This document shows, piece after piece, positions 35,038 to 44,052 of a stretch of DNA of 64,000 nucleotides. Position 1 is the stretch's first letter, and the number at the start of each line of letters is the position of its first letter. The stretch spans positions 4,087 to 68,086 of the forward strand of contig NZ_CAWUDI010000046.1 of assembly GCF_963920925.1 (NCBI RefSeq), given 5' to 3'. A program made the position numbers and the translations under genes. This DNA is from Rivularia sp963920925. GTDB taxonomy: Bacteria; Cyanobacteriota; Cyanobacteriia; Cyanobacteriales; Nostocaceae. The notes under the pieces were generated by a model. It made no database searches and was not told the origin of the DNA. It saw only the letters and a list, made by a program, of their open reading frames with translations.

Positions 35038-36026
35038 GGTATGGGGTTTCCAAGACGAATGCGGGGATCAATGATTTGATAGGTTAAGTCGGCTATTGCA
35101 TTACCTGTAAACACAAACACTGCACTGAAGAAAACAATACCCACCAGTAAAGGTACATCACCAGAGAGTACAGATTTGATTGTTGCATCGCCCAAACCAG
35201 GATAGCCAAACACCTTTTCAGCCAATACGGAACCACCAAACAATTCACCTAAACCCGCAAACTGTAATGTAATCGCAGGTAAGGCAATATTTCGCAAACC
35301 ATGATGGAGAATCAACCCTATTTTAGTTTCCCCTTGAGCATAGGCGAACAGTGCGAAGTTGCTGTGAAGAATTTCGATTAGTTTTTCACGAGTAGCTAAG
35401 GCAATGGTGGCAACACCCATCAAACTCAGTGCTAGAGCAGGTAAGATTAAATGGTAGAGTCTATCCCAAAGGCTGACATCCCGCAACAATACCCCAGGTG
35501 GCGAAGCACAGCAAATTGGTGTAACTTGTAGGGTTACAGAAAATAAGGTCAGTAATAGTAAAGCGACCCAGAAGGTGGGAGCTGATGCCAAAGTGTAGGC
35601 ATACAGGCGAATAGTTTGATCCAAAAATGAGCCTTCTTTTGCTCCGGCGAGGATACCAAGAGTTACACCGAATATTCCTGATAGCAACCAAGCAAGTGAC
35701 ATCAACCAAAGCGATGCACCAAAACGACTGGCAATCACTTGAGATACCGATGCTCGATAAACCATAGATTCGCCCCAATTCCCTTGCAAAAGTTGCCCTA
35801 ACCAAAGAAAGAAGCGGGTAGTCATGGGCTTATCCAATCCCCAGCGTTGGGCAATTAATTCTCGTTGCTCGGGAGTGAGTGTCAATCTCAGGTTAGCATT
35901 GACATAGGCATCAATTGGGTCAATAGGAGATAAACTCATCAACACAAAAGTGAGAATTGCCACTGCCAATAGTAGTAGGAAAAGATAAAGCAGTTTTTTC
36001 ACAAAGAATTGCAATAAAGAATTCAT
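35034..36026 (-). CDS. ABC importer permease, DppB/NikB type
   Basis: A 330-residue inner-membrane permease. It shows LLLLAVAILTFVLMSLSPIDPIDAY at the N-terminus, RWGLDKPMTTRFFLWLGQLLQGNWGES and the coupling loop SVLAEKVFGYPGLGDATIKSVLSGDVPLLVGIVFF, which is the DppB/NikB signature. It begins 11 bp after the binding-protein gene and ends overlapping the next permease. Confidence 0.92.
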   Translation of the reverse strand: MNSLLQFFVKKLLYLFLLLLAVAILTFVLMSLSPIDPIDAYVNANLRLTLTPEQRELIAQRWGLDKPMTTRFFLWLGQLLQGNWGESMVYRASVSQVIASRFGASLWLMSLAWLLSGIFGVTLGILAGAKEGSFLDQTIRLYAYTLASAPTFWVALLLLTLFSVTLQVTPICCASPPGVLLRDVSLWDRLYHLILPALALSLMGVATIALATREKLIEILHSNFALFAYAQGETKIGLILHHGLRNIALPAITLQFAGLGELFGGSVLAEKVFGYPGLGDATIKSVLSGDVPLLVGIVFFSAVFVFTGNAIADLTYQIIDPRIRLGNPIP

Positions 36027-36037
36027 TTAATTACAAA

Positions 36038-37657
36038 TTACGAATTACAAATTATCTTCCACTCAGTAATGTTACTCAACAACCGTCCTTGGTGACGTAA
36101 GGAAGGCATTTTTTTTCTACCAATATCCAGACATTCACTTACTAAATAAGTCTCATTCAGATTAACCAACCAAGCAGAAGCAGCATCTCCTTGAGTTCCA
36201 ATTCCAGTTTGACCGTTCCAATGTACTTGTTTCCAGAACTTGCTAGCAGCGATTTCATTAGCAGCACCCAATCCTCGATCCAATAAGCGGTCAACTGTGG
36301 GATTGGTATAATTACTGTAGTTAGGGCGACCGTTGGGTATCCCATTGGGACTACGGTAGAGGGAAAACAAATCTTGAGAACGTGTTGTTAGAGTGTATAA
36401 CCAAGCATCATGAGAGATGCGATGCTTCATCTGCTCCCAATATGAACCCTCTGGTTTCACTTTGATCCCGACTGATTTGAGCATTTGGGCGATCGCCATC
36501 GCTAATCCTTGTTCGTGCGGTAAACTTGCCATATAAAGCAGGGTAAATTCTGCTTCTGTTCCTTGTTTATCCACTGTGCCATTACCGTTGCTATCCCGCC
36601 ACCCAGCTTCAGCCAAGATTTGTTTTGCTTTATTGACATCTGCATCAGCAATGGCTGGGGCTGGTTCTTGCCAAGGTGGCCCGCCAGGATAACCATAAAC
36701 ACTCTTACCATAGCCCCACAAAATTGCATCTACTAATGTCTGGCGGTTAATTGCATAGTTGATTGCTTGGCGAATTGCTCGGTCTGACGTGACGTTATTT
36801 CCAGTGGGATAACCTTGAGCATTTTTTTGTCCAGTATCGGGGGCAAAAGGTAAGATCGTGACAGTATGATCTAAAGTCGGGACTTGGTATAGTTGCATTC
36901 TGGGGACAGAATGCTTTGCCAAGGGATAGGGAATTTTGGCAATTTGAGCGCGACCTGATTTAGCCGCCGCAAAAGCAGCATCTCCTTGGGTGAACAAAAA
37001 CACAACACGCTTGATGCTGGGTTTTTTCCCGTAGTAGTAAGGGTTAGCTTCCAAAACGATTTGTTCTCCCTCAACCCACTGTACTAACTTGTAGGGGCCA
37101 GAACCAATAGGATTGCGGTTGTATGTTTTGCTGTGGGCGTGTTTGGGGACAATCCCTAAGCTGGCGAGTTTGTCAACAAAGATGATATTTGGTTTTTTAA
37201 GATATAACTTAACCTCGTAATCGCCTGTAACTACGGCTTTGTCTAGAAATTTTTCTAAACCATTATCTGCTTCTTTATTGAATGTGTAAGCGACATCTTC
37301 TGCTGTTAAGGGTTTTCCATCACTGAAGCGGACATCGGGGCGGATTTTTACTGTCCAAATTTTGCCATCGCTACTCAATTTATATTCTTGAGCCAAGTCC
37401 ATGACTAATCCTTGATTAATGTCACGCCTCAATAAGCGACTTTGCAATAATGGGTTGCCGTAACTATCCCAAGACCAACCATCGGTGGGGTCAAATCCCT
37501 GGCGGAAATTAACGTATTCATTCCATCCTAAATCGATAACAATTTTATCTTTAGGAACAGAACGAGCTACTGCTGCGTTGAAATTTGTAGTATTTTGGCT
37601 ACAGGCAGTTAGACTTGTAAGTAAAATTCCCCAAGTAGCAAACGCTAGCTTTTTCAT
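36038..37657 (-). CDS. ABC importer substrate-binding lipoprotein (SBP family 5)
   Basis: A 539-residue periplasmic binding protein with a lipoprotein signal (MKKLAFATWGILLTSLTAC, lipobox L-T-A-C). Family-5 blocks follow: DGKIWTVKIRPDVRFSDGKPLTAEDVAYTF and NPIGSGPYKLVQWVEGEQIVLEANPYYYGKKP. This family binds peptides, nickel or metal chelates. The ligand cannot be read from the sequence, but the neighbouring TonB-dependent receptors with Fur boxes point to a chelate. The ATG at 37657 gives a perfect lipoprotein signal; an in-frame ATG at 37714 is less likely. Confidence 0.88.
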   Translation of the reverse strand: MKKLAFATWGILLTSLTACSQNTTNFNAAVARSVPKDKIVIDLGWNEYVNFRQGFDPTDGWSWDSYGNPLLQSRLLRRDINQGLVMDLAQEYKLSSDGKIWTVKIRPDVRFSDGKPLTAEDVAYTFNKEADNGLEKFLDKAVVTGDYEVKLYLKKPNIIFVDKLASLGIVPKHAHSKTYNRNPIGSGPYKLVQWVEGEQIVLEANPYYYGKKPSIKRVVFLFTQGDAAFAAAKSGRAQIAKIPYPLAKHSVPRMQLYQVPTLDHTVTILPFAPDTGQKNAQGYPTGNNVTSDRAIRQAINYAINRQTLVDAILWGYGKSVYGYPGGPPWQEPAPAIADADVNKAKQILAEAGWRDSNGNGTVDKQGTEAEFTLLYMASLPHEQGLAMAIAQMLKSVGIKVKPEGSYWEQMKHRISHDAWLYTLTTRSQDLFSLYRSPNGIPNGRPNYSNYTNPTVDRLLDRGLGAANEIAASKFWKQVHWNGQTGIGTQGDAASAWLVNLNETYLVSECLDIGRKKMPSLRHQGRLLSNITEWKIICNS

Positions 37658-37750
37658 CCCCTGCCAATGAGACAGCATTGGCTTGGAAATGGCAGCTAAG
37701 AAATATCTTTGCATAATTTTTACAACTAGTACGATCCATCAAACTCTCAA

Positions 37751-40369
37751 TCAAAATTTGTATGAAAAGCTACCAATAACCGTAAATGGTTCTTGGGGAT
37801 TAATTGATGAAAAATCATTAGCATCATAATAATCAATATCAAAGAGATTTTTGAAGTTTAGGCGTGCCTCAAACTGACGGCGGCGATAGAATAATGCTGC
37901 ATCTGTACGGACATATGAGGGTACGGTGACTGTGTTAGGCAGTCCACCTTGGCGCTCGCCTACATACACTATCCCCAAGCCTGCACCCAACCCTTGCAGA
38001 TTGCCACTTTGAATTTCATAAGTTGTCCATAAACTCGCGCTATTGTAAGGGGCATTTGGTAAGCGATCGCCAACCGGAATGAGATTATCTTCTGTCACCT
38101 GTGCATCGGTATAAGCATAGGTAGCAATGATATTCCAGCCAGGTAAAATTTCCCCATTAATATCCAATTCAACCCCCCGACTGCGTTGTTCTCCTGTTTG
38201 GATTCTATCAAAAAAGTCATCTGAGTTAGGGTCTGTAGTAGCAACATTCTCGCGTGTAATTTGATATAGTGCTAGACCTGCTAATAACTTTTTATCGAAT
38301 AACTCCTGCCGAATTCCCACCTCTAATTGCTCCGAAGTGACTGGCTCAAAAGGTTCCCCGCTGGAGTTTCTGCCAAAAACTTGTGGTGTAAATGAATTAG
38401 ACCAACTAGCATAGAGCGTCGTTGTATCACTGGGTTGGTAAACAATCCCAAGTCTCGGTGAAAACTGACTATCACTTACTTCATTAAAGCTAGTGTTTGT
38501 TTCGCGGTCTTCGTAGAAGCCATCGACATTATCGAAGCGCACTCCTGCTACAATTTTCAAACTAGGCAGCACTTCAGCAATATCCTGAAGGTAAATACCA
38601 AGGGTATCATTACCGTATGCCTCGTTAAAGCTCAGTGAAAGTGCTTCTGTTGGTCTAGCACCGTAGATTGGATTAAAGATATCAATGGGAGCGATTGGCG
38701 CACCAGAGAATTTATAGGCATACTCTAAGCGGGAGTACTCCACCCCAAAGAGTAGATTATGCTTCACCGAACCAGTATTGAACTTTCCTAAAATTTCATT
38801 TCTCAGGGTCAGATTTTCCAGATCGTTAGTGCGTCTTTGGAACTCCCGATTCAATGTGCGACGATCTGCTTGTAGTCCACCACTCTCAATTACTCCCTCA
38901 TCAAAAACATCTTGCCAAAGTGTATTAAATCCTAATCGATACTGCCAGTTATCGCTAAACTCATGTGAAAATCCGAGTACAAGGGAGTGAGCAGTGAATC
39001 TTTCACTGGCTAAATCTGGTTCACCCAGATAGGTTTTCGGGGAAATTTGTAAAAATTCTGGCTCGGCTGGAAATATTTGATCGTCAGAGTAATCGGCATC
39101 AACATATTCGTAATCAAAACTCAAAGTAGTACGTGGACCGATGTTCCAGGTCAAAGATGGCGCAATAAAAAAGTTTTTGTAGTTAAGGAAGTCACGAAAA
39201 CTCCCCTGATCTTGATAAGCGACGTTGAGACGATACAGCAGCGATTGATTTTCTACCAATGGGCCTGTTAAATCGACTTCACCACGATAAAAGTCGAAAC
39301 TCCCAACAGTAGCTTTGACTTCATAACTTGGTTCTTCAAGGGGTTTTTTCGTCAAAATATTCACAACACCTGACTGAAAACCACCACCGTACAAAGCTGC
39401 CGCCGGTCCTTTAAGTACCTCAACTCGATCAATATTGGCCAAATCGCGCGGAAAACCGCCCTGAGAGCGAAATCCATTGCGGAGATTTTCAAATTGATCG
39501 GAGAACCCACGAATGATAAAACCCGATGTCCCAAATCCATCTCCACCTGTTATCCGTTGGACACCACTGACATTATCAGTAAATTCATCCAAACGTACTA
39601 CTCCTCTATTCTCCAGCACTTCCCGTGGTACTACCTGAATTGATTGCGGAGTGTCTTCAATGGGAACTTCAAATATTGTCCCCGTGACAACGAGTTCTAT
39701 TGGTGGTTCTTCGCCTTGTTCTGTGGTGTTTGCAGGAGGTTTATCCGGCGTTTGTGGTTGTTGTGTGGAAGTTGTAACTGGTGTGGCAACAAAAATTAGA
39801 CCTTTATCGCTCTCATATAGCTCAACCTTCGGTAAACCAGTTTCACCCGTCACCATGATTCGGATGGTATTTGCATCCTGATTTGTCACCACAACATCAG
39901 TAATTCCCGCAATTGGTTTTTCTTGACGAAATAATTCACCAGTATTTAGCTTCAGTTGAGCGTTAGGAATATCAACGATAAAATTATTTCCTTCACTCTT
40001 AGCTACTGCTTGCAATTGCTTAGGATTAGATGTTTCTAAAATTACTTCAAAACTATTCTCGCTGGTGTTTAAGTTTACCCCTGTTACTAATATGACTTGA
40101 TTTTGCTGCTGTGCTAGCAAGTCTTTGGCGGTGGTGTGGGGACGTTGAATATCTCTTATCTGGGGAATTTGTGTGACCGGTACTTTTGCTTTTGTTTCGG
40201 CTTGAGAAACTATATTTTCTGAATTTAAATTAATCTGGACTAAATTTTCTTTTTCCTGTGCTTGTACAGACTCAGAACATAGCAAACAGATAATTCCTGC
40301 AATCCCTAAATAACTAAAATGTCTTAACTTCAAGATTTTCCTCCACTTCCGAGTCTGATAAATCGACAC
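37751..40369 (-). CDS. TonB-dependent siderophore receptor with AMIN domain (copy 1)
   Basis: An 872-residue outer-membrane receptor. The signal peptide ends SVQAQ. It continues with an AMIN domain at about residues 90-200 (VLVTGVNLNTSENSFEVILETS-type beta repeats), a Pro/Thr/Gln linker, a TonB box-like IELVVTGT, a plug domain (TPQSIQVVPREVLENRG, VLKGPAAALYGGG), and a 22-strand barrel ending in the Phe-terminated strand FTVIGSFSYKF. It imports siderophore-type chelates using TonB energy. AMIN is a periplasmic peptidoglycan-type domain common in cyanobacterial receptors. It starts at GTG 40369. It is 93 bp upstream of the binding-protein gene on the same strand. Confidence 0.93.
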   Translation of the reverse strand: MSIYQTRKWRKILKLRHFSYLGIAGIICLLCSESVQAQEKENLVQINLNSENIVSQAETKAKVPVTQIPQIRDIQRPHTTAKDLLAQQQNQVILVTGVNLNTSENSFEVILETSNPKQLQAVAKSEGNNFIVDIPNAQLKLNTGELFRQEKPIAGITDVVVTNQDANTIRIMVTGETGLPKVELYESDKGLIFVATPVTTSTQQPQTPDKPPANTTEQGEEPPIELVVTGTIFEVPIEDTPQSIQVVPREVLENRGVVRLDEFTDNVSGVQRITGGDGFGTSGFIIRGFSDQFENLRNGFRSQGGFPRDLANIDRVEVLKGPAAALYGGGFQSGVVNILTKKPLEEPSYEVKATVGSFDFYRGEVDLTGPLVENQSLLYRLNVAYQDQGSFRDFLNYKNFFIAPSLTWNIGPRTTLSFDYEYVDADYSDDQIFPAEPEFLQISPKTYLGEPDLASERFTAHSLVLGFSHEFSDNWQYRLGFNTLWQDVFDEGVIESGGLQADRRTLNREFQRRTNDLENLTLRNEILGKFNTGSVKHNLLFGVEYSRLEYAYKFSGAPIAPIDIFNPIYGARPTEALSLSFNEAYGNDTLGIYLQDIAEVLPSLKIVAGVRFDNVDGFYEDRETNTSFNEVSDSQFSPRLGIVYQPSDTTTLYASWSNSFTPQVFGRNSSGEPFEPVTSEQLEVGIRQELFDKKLLAGLALYQITRENVATTDPNSDDFFDRIQTGEQRSRGVELDINGEILPGWNIIATYAYTDAQVTEDNLIPVGDRLPNAPYNSASLWTTYEIQSGNLQGLGAGLGIVYVGERQGGLPNTVTVPSYVRTDAALFYRRRQFEARLNFKNLFDIDYYDANDFSSINPQEPFTVIGSFSYKF

Positions 40370-40442
40370 TTACAATTTCAGCCCATAACACAAAAGTTTT
40401 ATGAGTTTTTGACTTTTAAATGCTGTAATATTTTTTATAAGA

Positions 40443-40453
40443 ATGATTATCAT
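40443..40453. promoter_or_regulatory. Fur-box-like palindrome upstream of receptor copy 1
   Basis: ATGATTATCAT (perfect 5-bp arms around T) about 75-85 bp before the start of the receptor at 40369. It matches the core of the Fur consensus GATAATGATAATCATTATC. The flanking DNA (AAAAGTTTTATGAGTTTTTG and TTTTCCGTAGAAAA) is shared with the copy-2 promoter, so both were duplicated together. Confidence 0.65.
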
Positions 40454-40594
40454 GCTATTTTCCGTAGAAAAACATAAAGAAAAAATAAATATGTGTACCT
40501 CAGTTGTTTAGGAAACGCCATATCAAAAATTTTGAATTGGAGCAAAGCGACTTAACCGTAGTTTCTGCACAGGTATAATTCATCAAAATCATCT

Positions 40595-43210
40595 TCAAAA
40601 CCTATAGGAAAAACTACCAATAACTGTAAATGGCTCTTGTGCGCTCAAGCTACCAAAATTATTAGTATCAAAATATTTCAAATCAAAAACATTTTTAAAA
40701 TTCAGTCGTGCTTCAAGCTGCTCGCGACGATAAAACAGTGCTGCGTCCGTTCGCAAATACGATGGAACAGTGAATGTATTGGGTATTGCATCTGGGCGAT
40801 CGCCTACATACACTAATCCTAAACCACCGCCAAATCCTTGCAAATTACCTTTTTGAATTTCATAGGTTGTCCACAAACTCGCACTATTGTATGGCACACC
40901 CCCCAGGCGATCGCCAACTGGAATGACATTATCCTTTGTCACCACAGCATCAGTATAGGCATAGGTAGCAATAATTTTCCATCCAGGTGATATTTCCCCA
41001 GAGATATCTAATTCTATCCCCCGACTGCGTTGTTCTCCTGTTTGAATTCTGTCAAAAAAGTCATCTGAGTTCGGGTCTGTAGTAGAGACGTTTTGGCGTG
41101 TAATTTGATATAGTGCTAGACCTGCTAATAACCTTCTATCAAAAAACTCCTGCCGAATTCCCACCTCTAATTGCTCCGAAGTGATTGGCTTGAAAGCTTC
41201 TCCAGAGGTGTTTCTACCAAAAATTTGTGGTGTAAATGAATTAGAAAAACTAGCATAGAGCGTTGTTGTATCACTGGGTTGGTAAACAATGCCAAGCCTC
41301 GGTGAAAATTGGCTATCACTTACCTCGTTGATAGTGGTGTTTGTTTGTAAGTCTTCGTAAAATCCTTTGGAGCTATCGAAGCGGACTCCTGCGGCAATTT
41401 TTAAATTAGGCAGCACTTCTATGAGATCCTGAACGTAAATACTAAAAACATCATTGCCGTAAGTTTCAAAGTAGTCTAGTGAGAGTTCCCCAGTTGGTCT
41501 AGCACCATAACGAGGATTGAAGATGTTAATGGGATCGATGGCTGTGCTGAAGGATTTACCAGGATAGTCCAAGTGCGAGTATTCTACCCCAAATAGTAAG
41601 TTGTGCCGTAATGACCCCGTGTTGAACTTACCAAAGAGTTCGTTACGAAACGTTAAATTATTCGTATCACTATCACCGACTACATATTGACGGTTTAGCG
41701 TTTCCCCATCTGCTTGCAATCCTCTTCTACTCGCTCGCTTTATACTAAGTTCCTGCCAGAGGCGGTTAAATGTCTGTTTGAATTGCCAATTATCGCTAAA
41801 TCGATGCTCAAATTCGTAAGTTAGCGAGTTAGCACTGTAGGTTTCTAGATCGAGATCGGGTTCTCCTTGATAAAAGCTGCGACGGACGTTCAAAAACCTT
41901 GGATCTGCTCGGAATGTACCAGGATCTACTGATTCGTAGGTTAAGTTTTCGTAGTCAACGCTCAATGTAGTGCGATCGCCCAGTTTCCAAGTCAAGGCCG
42001 GCGCAATAAAAGTCCCCGCATATCTACCAAAATCACGAAAACTCCCTTGATTTTGATAGGAAGCGTTAAGTCGGTATAGTAGTGATCCTGACTCGGTTAG
42101 CGGCCCGGTAAAATCAACTTCACCTCGATAAAAAGCATAACTACCAACTGTGGCTTTTACTTCATATAATGGGTCTTCTAAGGGCTTTTTCGTGATTGTA
42201 TTGACAGTACCAGATTGAAAACCACTGCCATACAAAATAGCAGCAGGCCCTTTCAAGACTTCAACACGGTCTATGTTTGCTAAATCCCTGGCAAAACCGC
42301 CCTGAGTGCGAAACCCGTTGCGGAGAGTTTCGTAGTCGTCAGCAAAACCACGAATGATAAAGCCTGATGAACCAGGTCCTGTTCCTCCAGTTAATCTTTG
42401 TATACCACTGACGTTATCAGTAAACTCATCTAAACGTACTACTCCCCTATCTTCCAGCACTTGGCGCGGAATTACCTGAATTGATTGCGGAGCGTCCTGA
42501 ATCGGAACTTCAAATCTTGTCCCCGTGACAACGAGTTCTATTGGTGGTTCTTCAGCTTGTTCTGTGGTGTTTGCAGAGGGTGTATCCGGTGTTTGTGGTT
42601 GCTGTGCAGAAGTTGTAGCTGGTGTGGTAACAAAAATTAGACCTTTATCGCTCTCATATAGCTCAACTTTCGGTAAACCCATCTCACCCGTCACCATGAC
42701 TCGGATAGTATTTGGATTTTGATTTGTCACCACAACATCAGTAATTCCCGCAATTGGTTTTTCTTGACGGAATAATTCACCAGTATTTAGCTTCAGTTGA
42801 GCGTTAGGAATATCAACGATAAAATTATTTCCTTCACTCTTAGCTACTGCTTGCAATTGCTTAGGATTAGATGTTTCTAAAATTACTTCAAAACTATTCT
42901 CGCTGGTGTTTAAGTTTACCCCTGTTACTAATATGACTTGATTTTGCTGCTGTGCTAGCAAGTCTTTGGCGGTGGTGTGGGGATGTTGAATATCACTTAT
43001 TCGGGGAATCTGTGTGATAGGTACTTCTGCTTTTGTTCCCTCTTTAGAGACTGTATACTCTGGATTTAAATTAATCTTGACTAACTTTTCTTTTTCCTGT
43101 GCTTGTACAGACTCGGAACATAGCCAACAAACAACTCCTGCAATCCATAAATAACTAAAATGTCGTAGCTTCAAGATTTTCCTCCACTCCACACTCTGAT
43201 AAATAGACAC
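40595..43210 (-). CDS. TonB-dependent siderophore receptor with AMIN domain (copy 2)
   Basis: An 871-residue paralogue of the 37751-40369 receptor with the same order: signal peptide, AMIN domain, linker, TonB-box-like IELVVTGT, plug (VLKGPAAILYGSG) and barrel ending VIGSFSYRF. The AMIN and linker DNA is almost identical to copy 1, while plug and barrel differ by scattered substitutions, mostly in predicted outer loops. The GTG at 43210 is chosen because it aligns with the GTG start of copy 1; an ATG 24 bp upstream is possible. It is the first gene of the putative seven-gene unit. Confidence 0.93.
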   Translation of the reverse strand: MSIYQSVEWRKILKLRHFSYLWIAGVVCWLCSESVQAQEKEKLVKINLNPEYTVSKEGTKAEVPITQIPRISDIQHPHTTAKDLLAQQQNQVILVTGVNLNTSENSFEVILETSNPKQLQAVAKSEGNNFIVDIPNAQLKLNTGELFRQEKPIAGITDVVVTNQNPNTIRVMVTGEMGLPKVELYESDKGLIFVTTPATTSAQQPQTPDTPSANTTEQAEEPPIELVVTGTRFEVPIQDAPQSIQVIPRQVLEDRGVVRLDEFTDNVSGIQRLTGGTGPGSSGFIIRGFADDYETLRNGFRTQGGFARDLANIDRVEVLKGPAAILYGSGFQSGTVNTITKKPLEDPLYEVKATVGSYAFYRGEVDFTGPLTESGSLLYRLNASYQNQGSFRDFGRYAGTFIAPALTWKLGDRTTLSVDYENLTYESVDPGTFRADPRFLNVRRSFYQGEPDLDLETYSANSLTYEFEHRFSDNWQFKQTFNRLWQELSIKRASRRGLQADGETLNRQYVVGDSDTNNLTFRNELFGKFNTGSLRHNLLFGVEYSHLDYPGKSFSTAIDPINIFNPRYGARPTGELSLDYFETYGNDVFSIYVQDLIEVLPNLKIAAGVRFDSSKGFYEDLQTNTTINEVSDSQFSPRLGIVYQPSDTTTLYASFSNSFTPQIFGRNTSGEAFKPITSEQLEVGIRQEFFDRRLLAGLALYQITRQNVSTTDPNSDDFFDRIQTGEQRSRGIELDISGEISPGWKIIATYAYTDAVVTKDNVIPVGDRLGGVPYNSASLWTTYEIQKGNLQGFGGGLGLVYVGDRPDAIPNTFTVPSYLRTDAALFYRREQLEARLNFKNVFDLKYFDTNNFGSLSAQEPFTVIGSFSYRF

Positions 43211-43290
43211 AGAAAATTTCAGCCCACAACACAAAAGTCTTATGAGTTTTTGACCCTCATAATGCTGTAGTAGCTGTAATATTTTTAATA

Positions 43291-43307
43291 ATGATAATGA
43301 TTATCAT
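43291..43307. promoter_or_regulatory. Fur box (perfect palindrome ATGATAATGATTATCAT)
   Basis: Eight-base arms ATGATAAT and ATTATCAT around one G, about 80-95 bp before the start of receptor copy 2. It closely matches the Fur consensus. Iron control of the receptor and, if the genes are co-transcribed, of the whole importer is inferred. Confidence 0.8.
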
Positions 43308-43398
43308 ACTATTTTCCGTATAAGAAAAGAAAAAATAAATACATTTTTATAAATTTTTACAATTTTGAAATTAGAGCCTTACTTTCTTGGCATTATTT

Positions 43399-43420
43399 TA
43401 TAGAACCCATTTGGGATCTA
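43399..43420. repeat. IS-end-like 22-bp imperfect palindrome
   Basis: The 22-mer reads as arms AGAACCCA and TGGGATCT. It lies directly after the stop of the transposase remnant at 43422. The same 22-mer, inverted, is at 31878-31899, about 11.5 kb away. It is either an IS terminal repeat or a preferred target. Confidence 0.6.
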
Positions 43421-43421
43421 T

Positions 43422-43890
43422 TTAATCGGCAGCCAATCTTTTAAGCATCAATCGGACACAACAAAGATTAATTTTAGCGATAGAATGTTCAAGAGTTCTT
43501 TCAAAGTTTTTTACTAAGCTTTTGCATCTCTCCATCCAAGAATTGGTTCTTTCTATGACCCATCTTGCTTTGACTGGAATAAAGCCTATTTTCCCTTGTT
43601 TTTCCTTTTGGGCTTTAGATGGTTTTGGTGAAAGCTTAAACCTAATTTTGGTCATTATTGGTGGGTAAATTTTTTTCAACTCTTCCTGCAATTTTTCCGG
43701 GTGATATCCGTTGTCAAGCAGGATTGTGATTTTAGGAATGTTGACGGGTTTAGATTTGAAATAATCAATATTATCTGACAACATTTCAATTAATCCCAAA
43801 TCCAAATGATACGCCCCGCTTTGGTGCAGTGCGTAAAAAAAGGAAACCCCAAGCTATCTACAGCAAGCGTGTCTTTTAATTCCATTCGTA
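43422..43890 (-). pseudogene. Remnant of an IS5-type DDE transposase
   Basis: The intact C-terminal 127 residues read LLDNGYHPEKL, IMTKIRFKLSPKPSKAQKEKQ, VKARWVIERTNSWMERCKSLVKNFERTL and a Cys-Val-Arg-Leu tail, as in cyanobacterial IS5-family transposases. The preceding part (VDSLGFPFFTHCTKA, about 43806-43885) is in another frame, separated by a short frame disruption at about 43806, and the N-terminal half is absent. The element is therefore dead, truncated at its 5' side. It separates the receptor cluster from the ABC exporter. Confidence 0.85.
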
Positions 43891-44052
43891 GATTTATAAA
43901 AACAAAACCCCTTGGATTCCACACTTGCATTACAAGTGTTTTTTACCGCTTCCCCATGCCCAATCCCCATGCCCAATTCCCAATTATTTGAGAAACCACT
44001 TAAAAGCTGATACCGTCTGAAGATTAATAAATCAACTTTTGGGAATTTCAGC

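Noticed and set aside
43806..43991. 61-codon plus-strand frame near the transposase
   Set aside because: Antisense to the disrupted 5' part of the transposase remnant.
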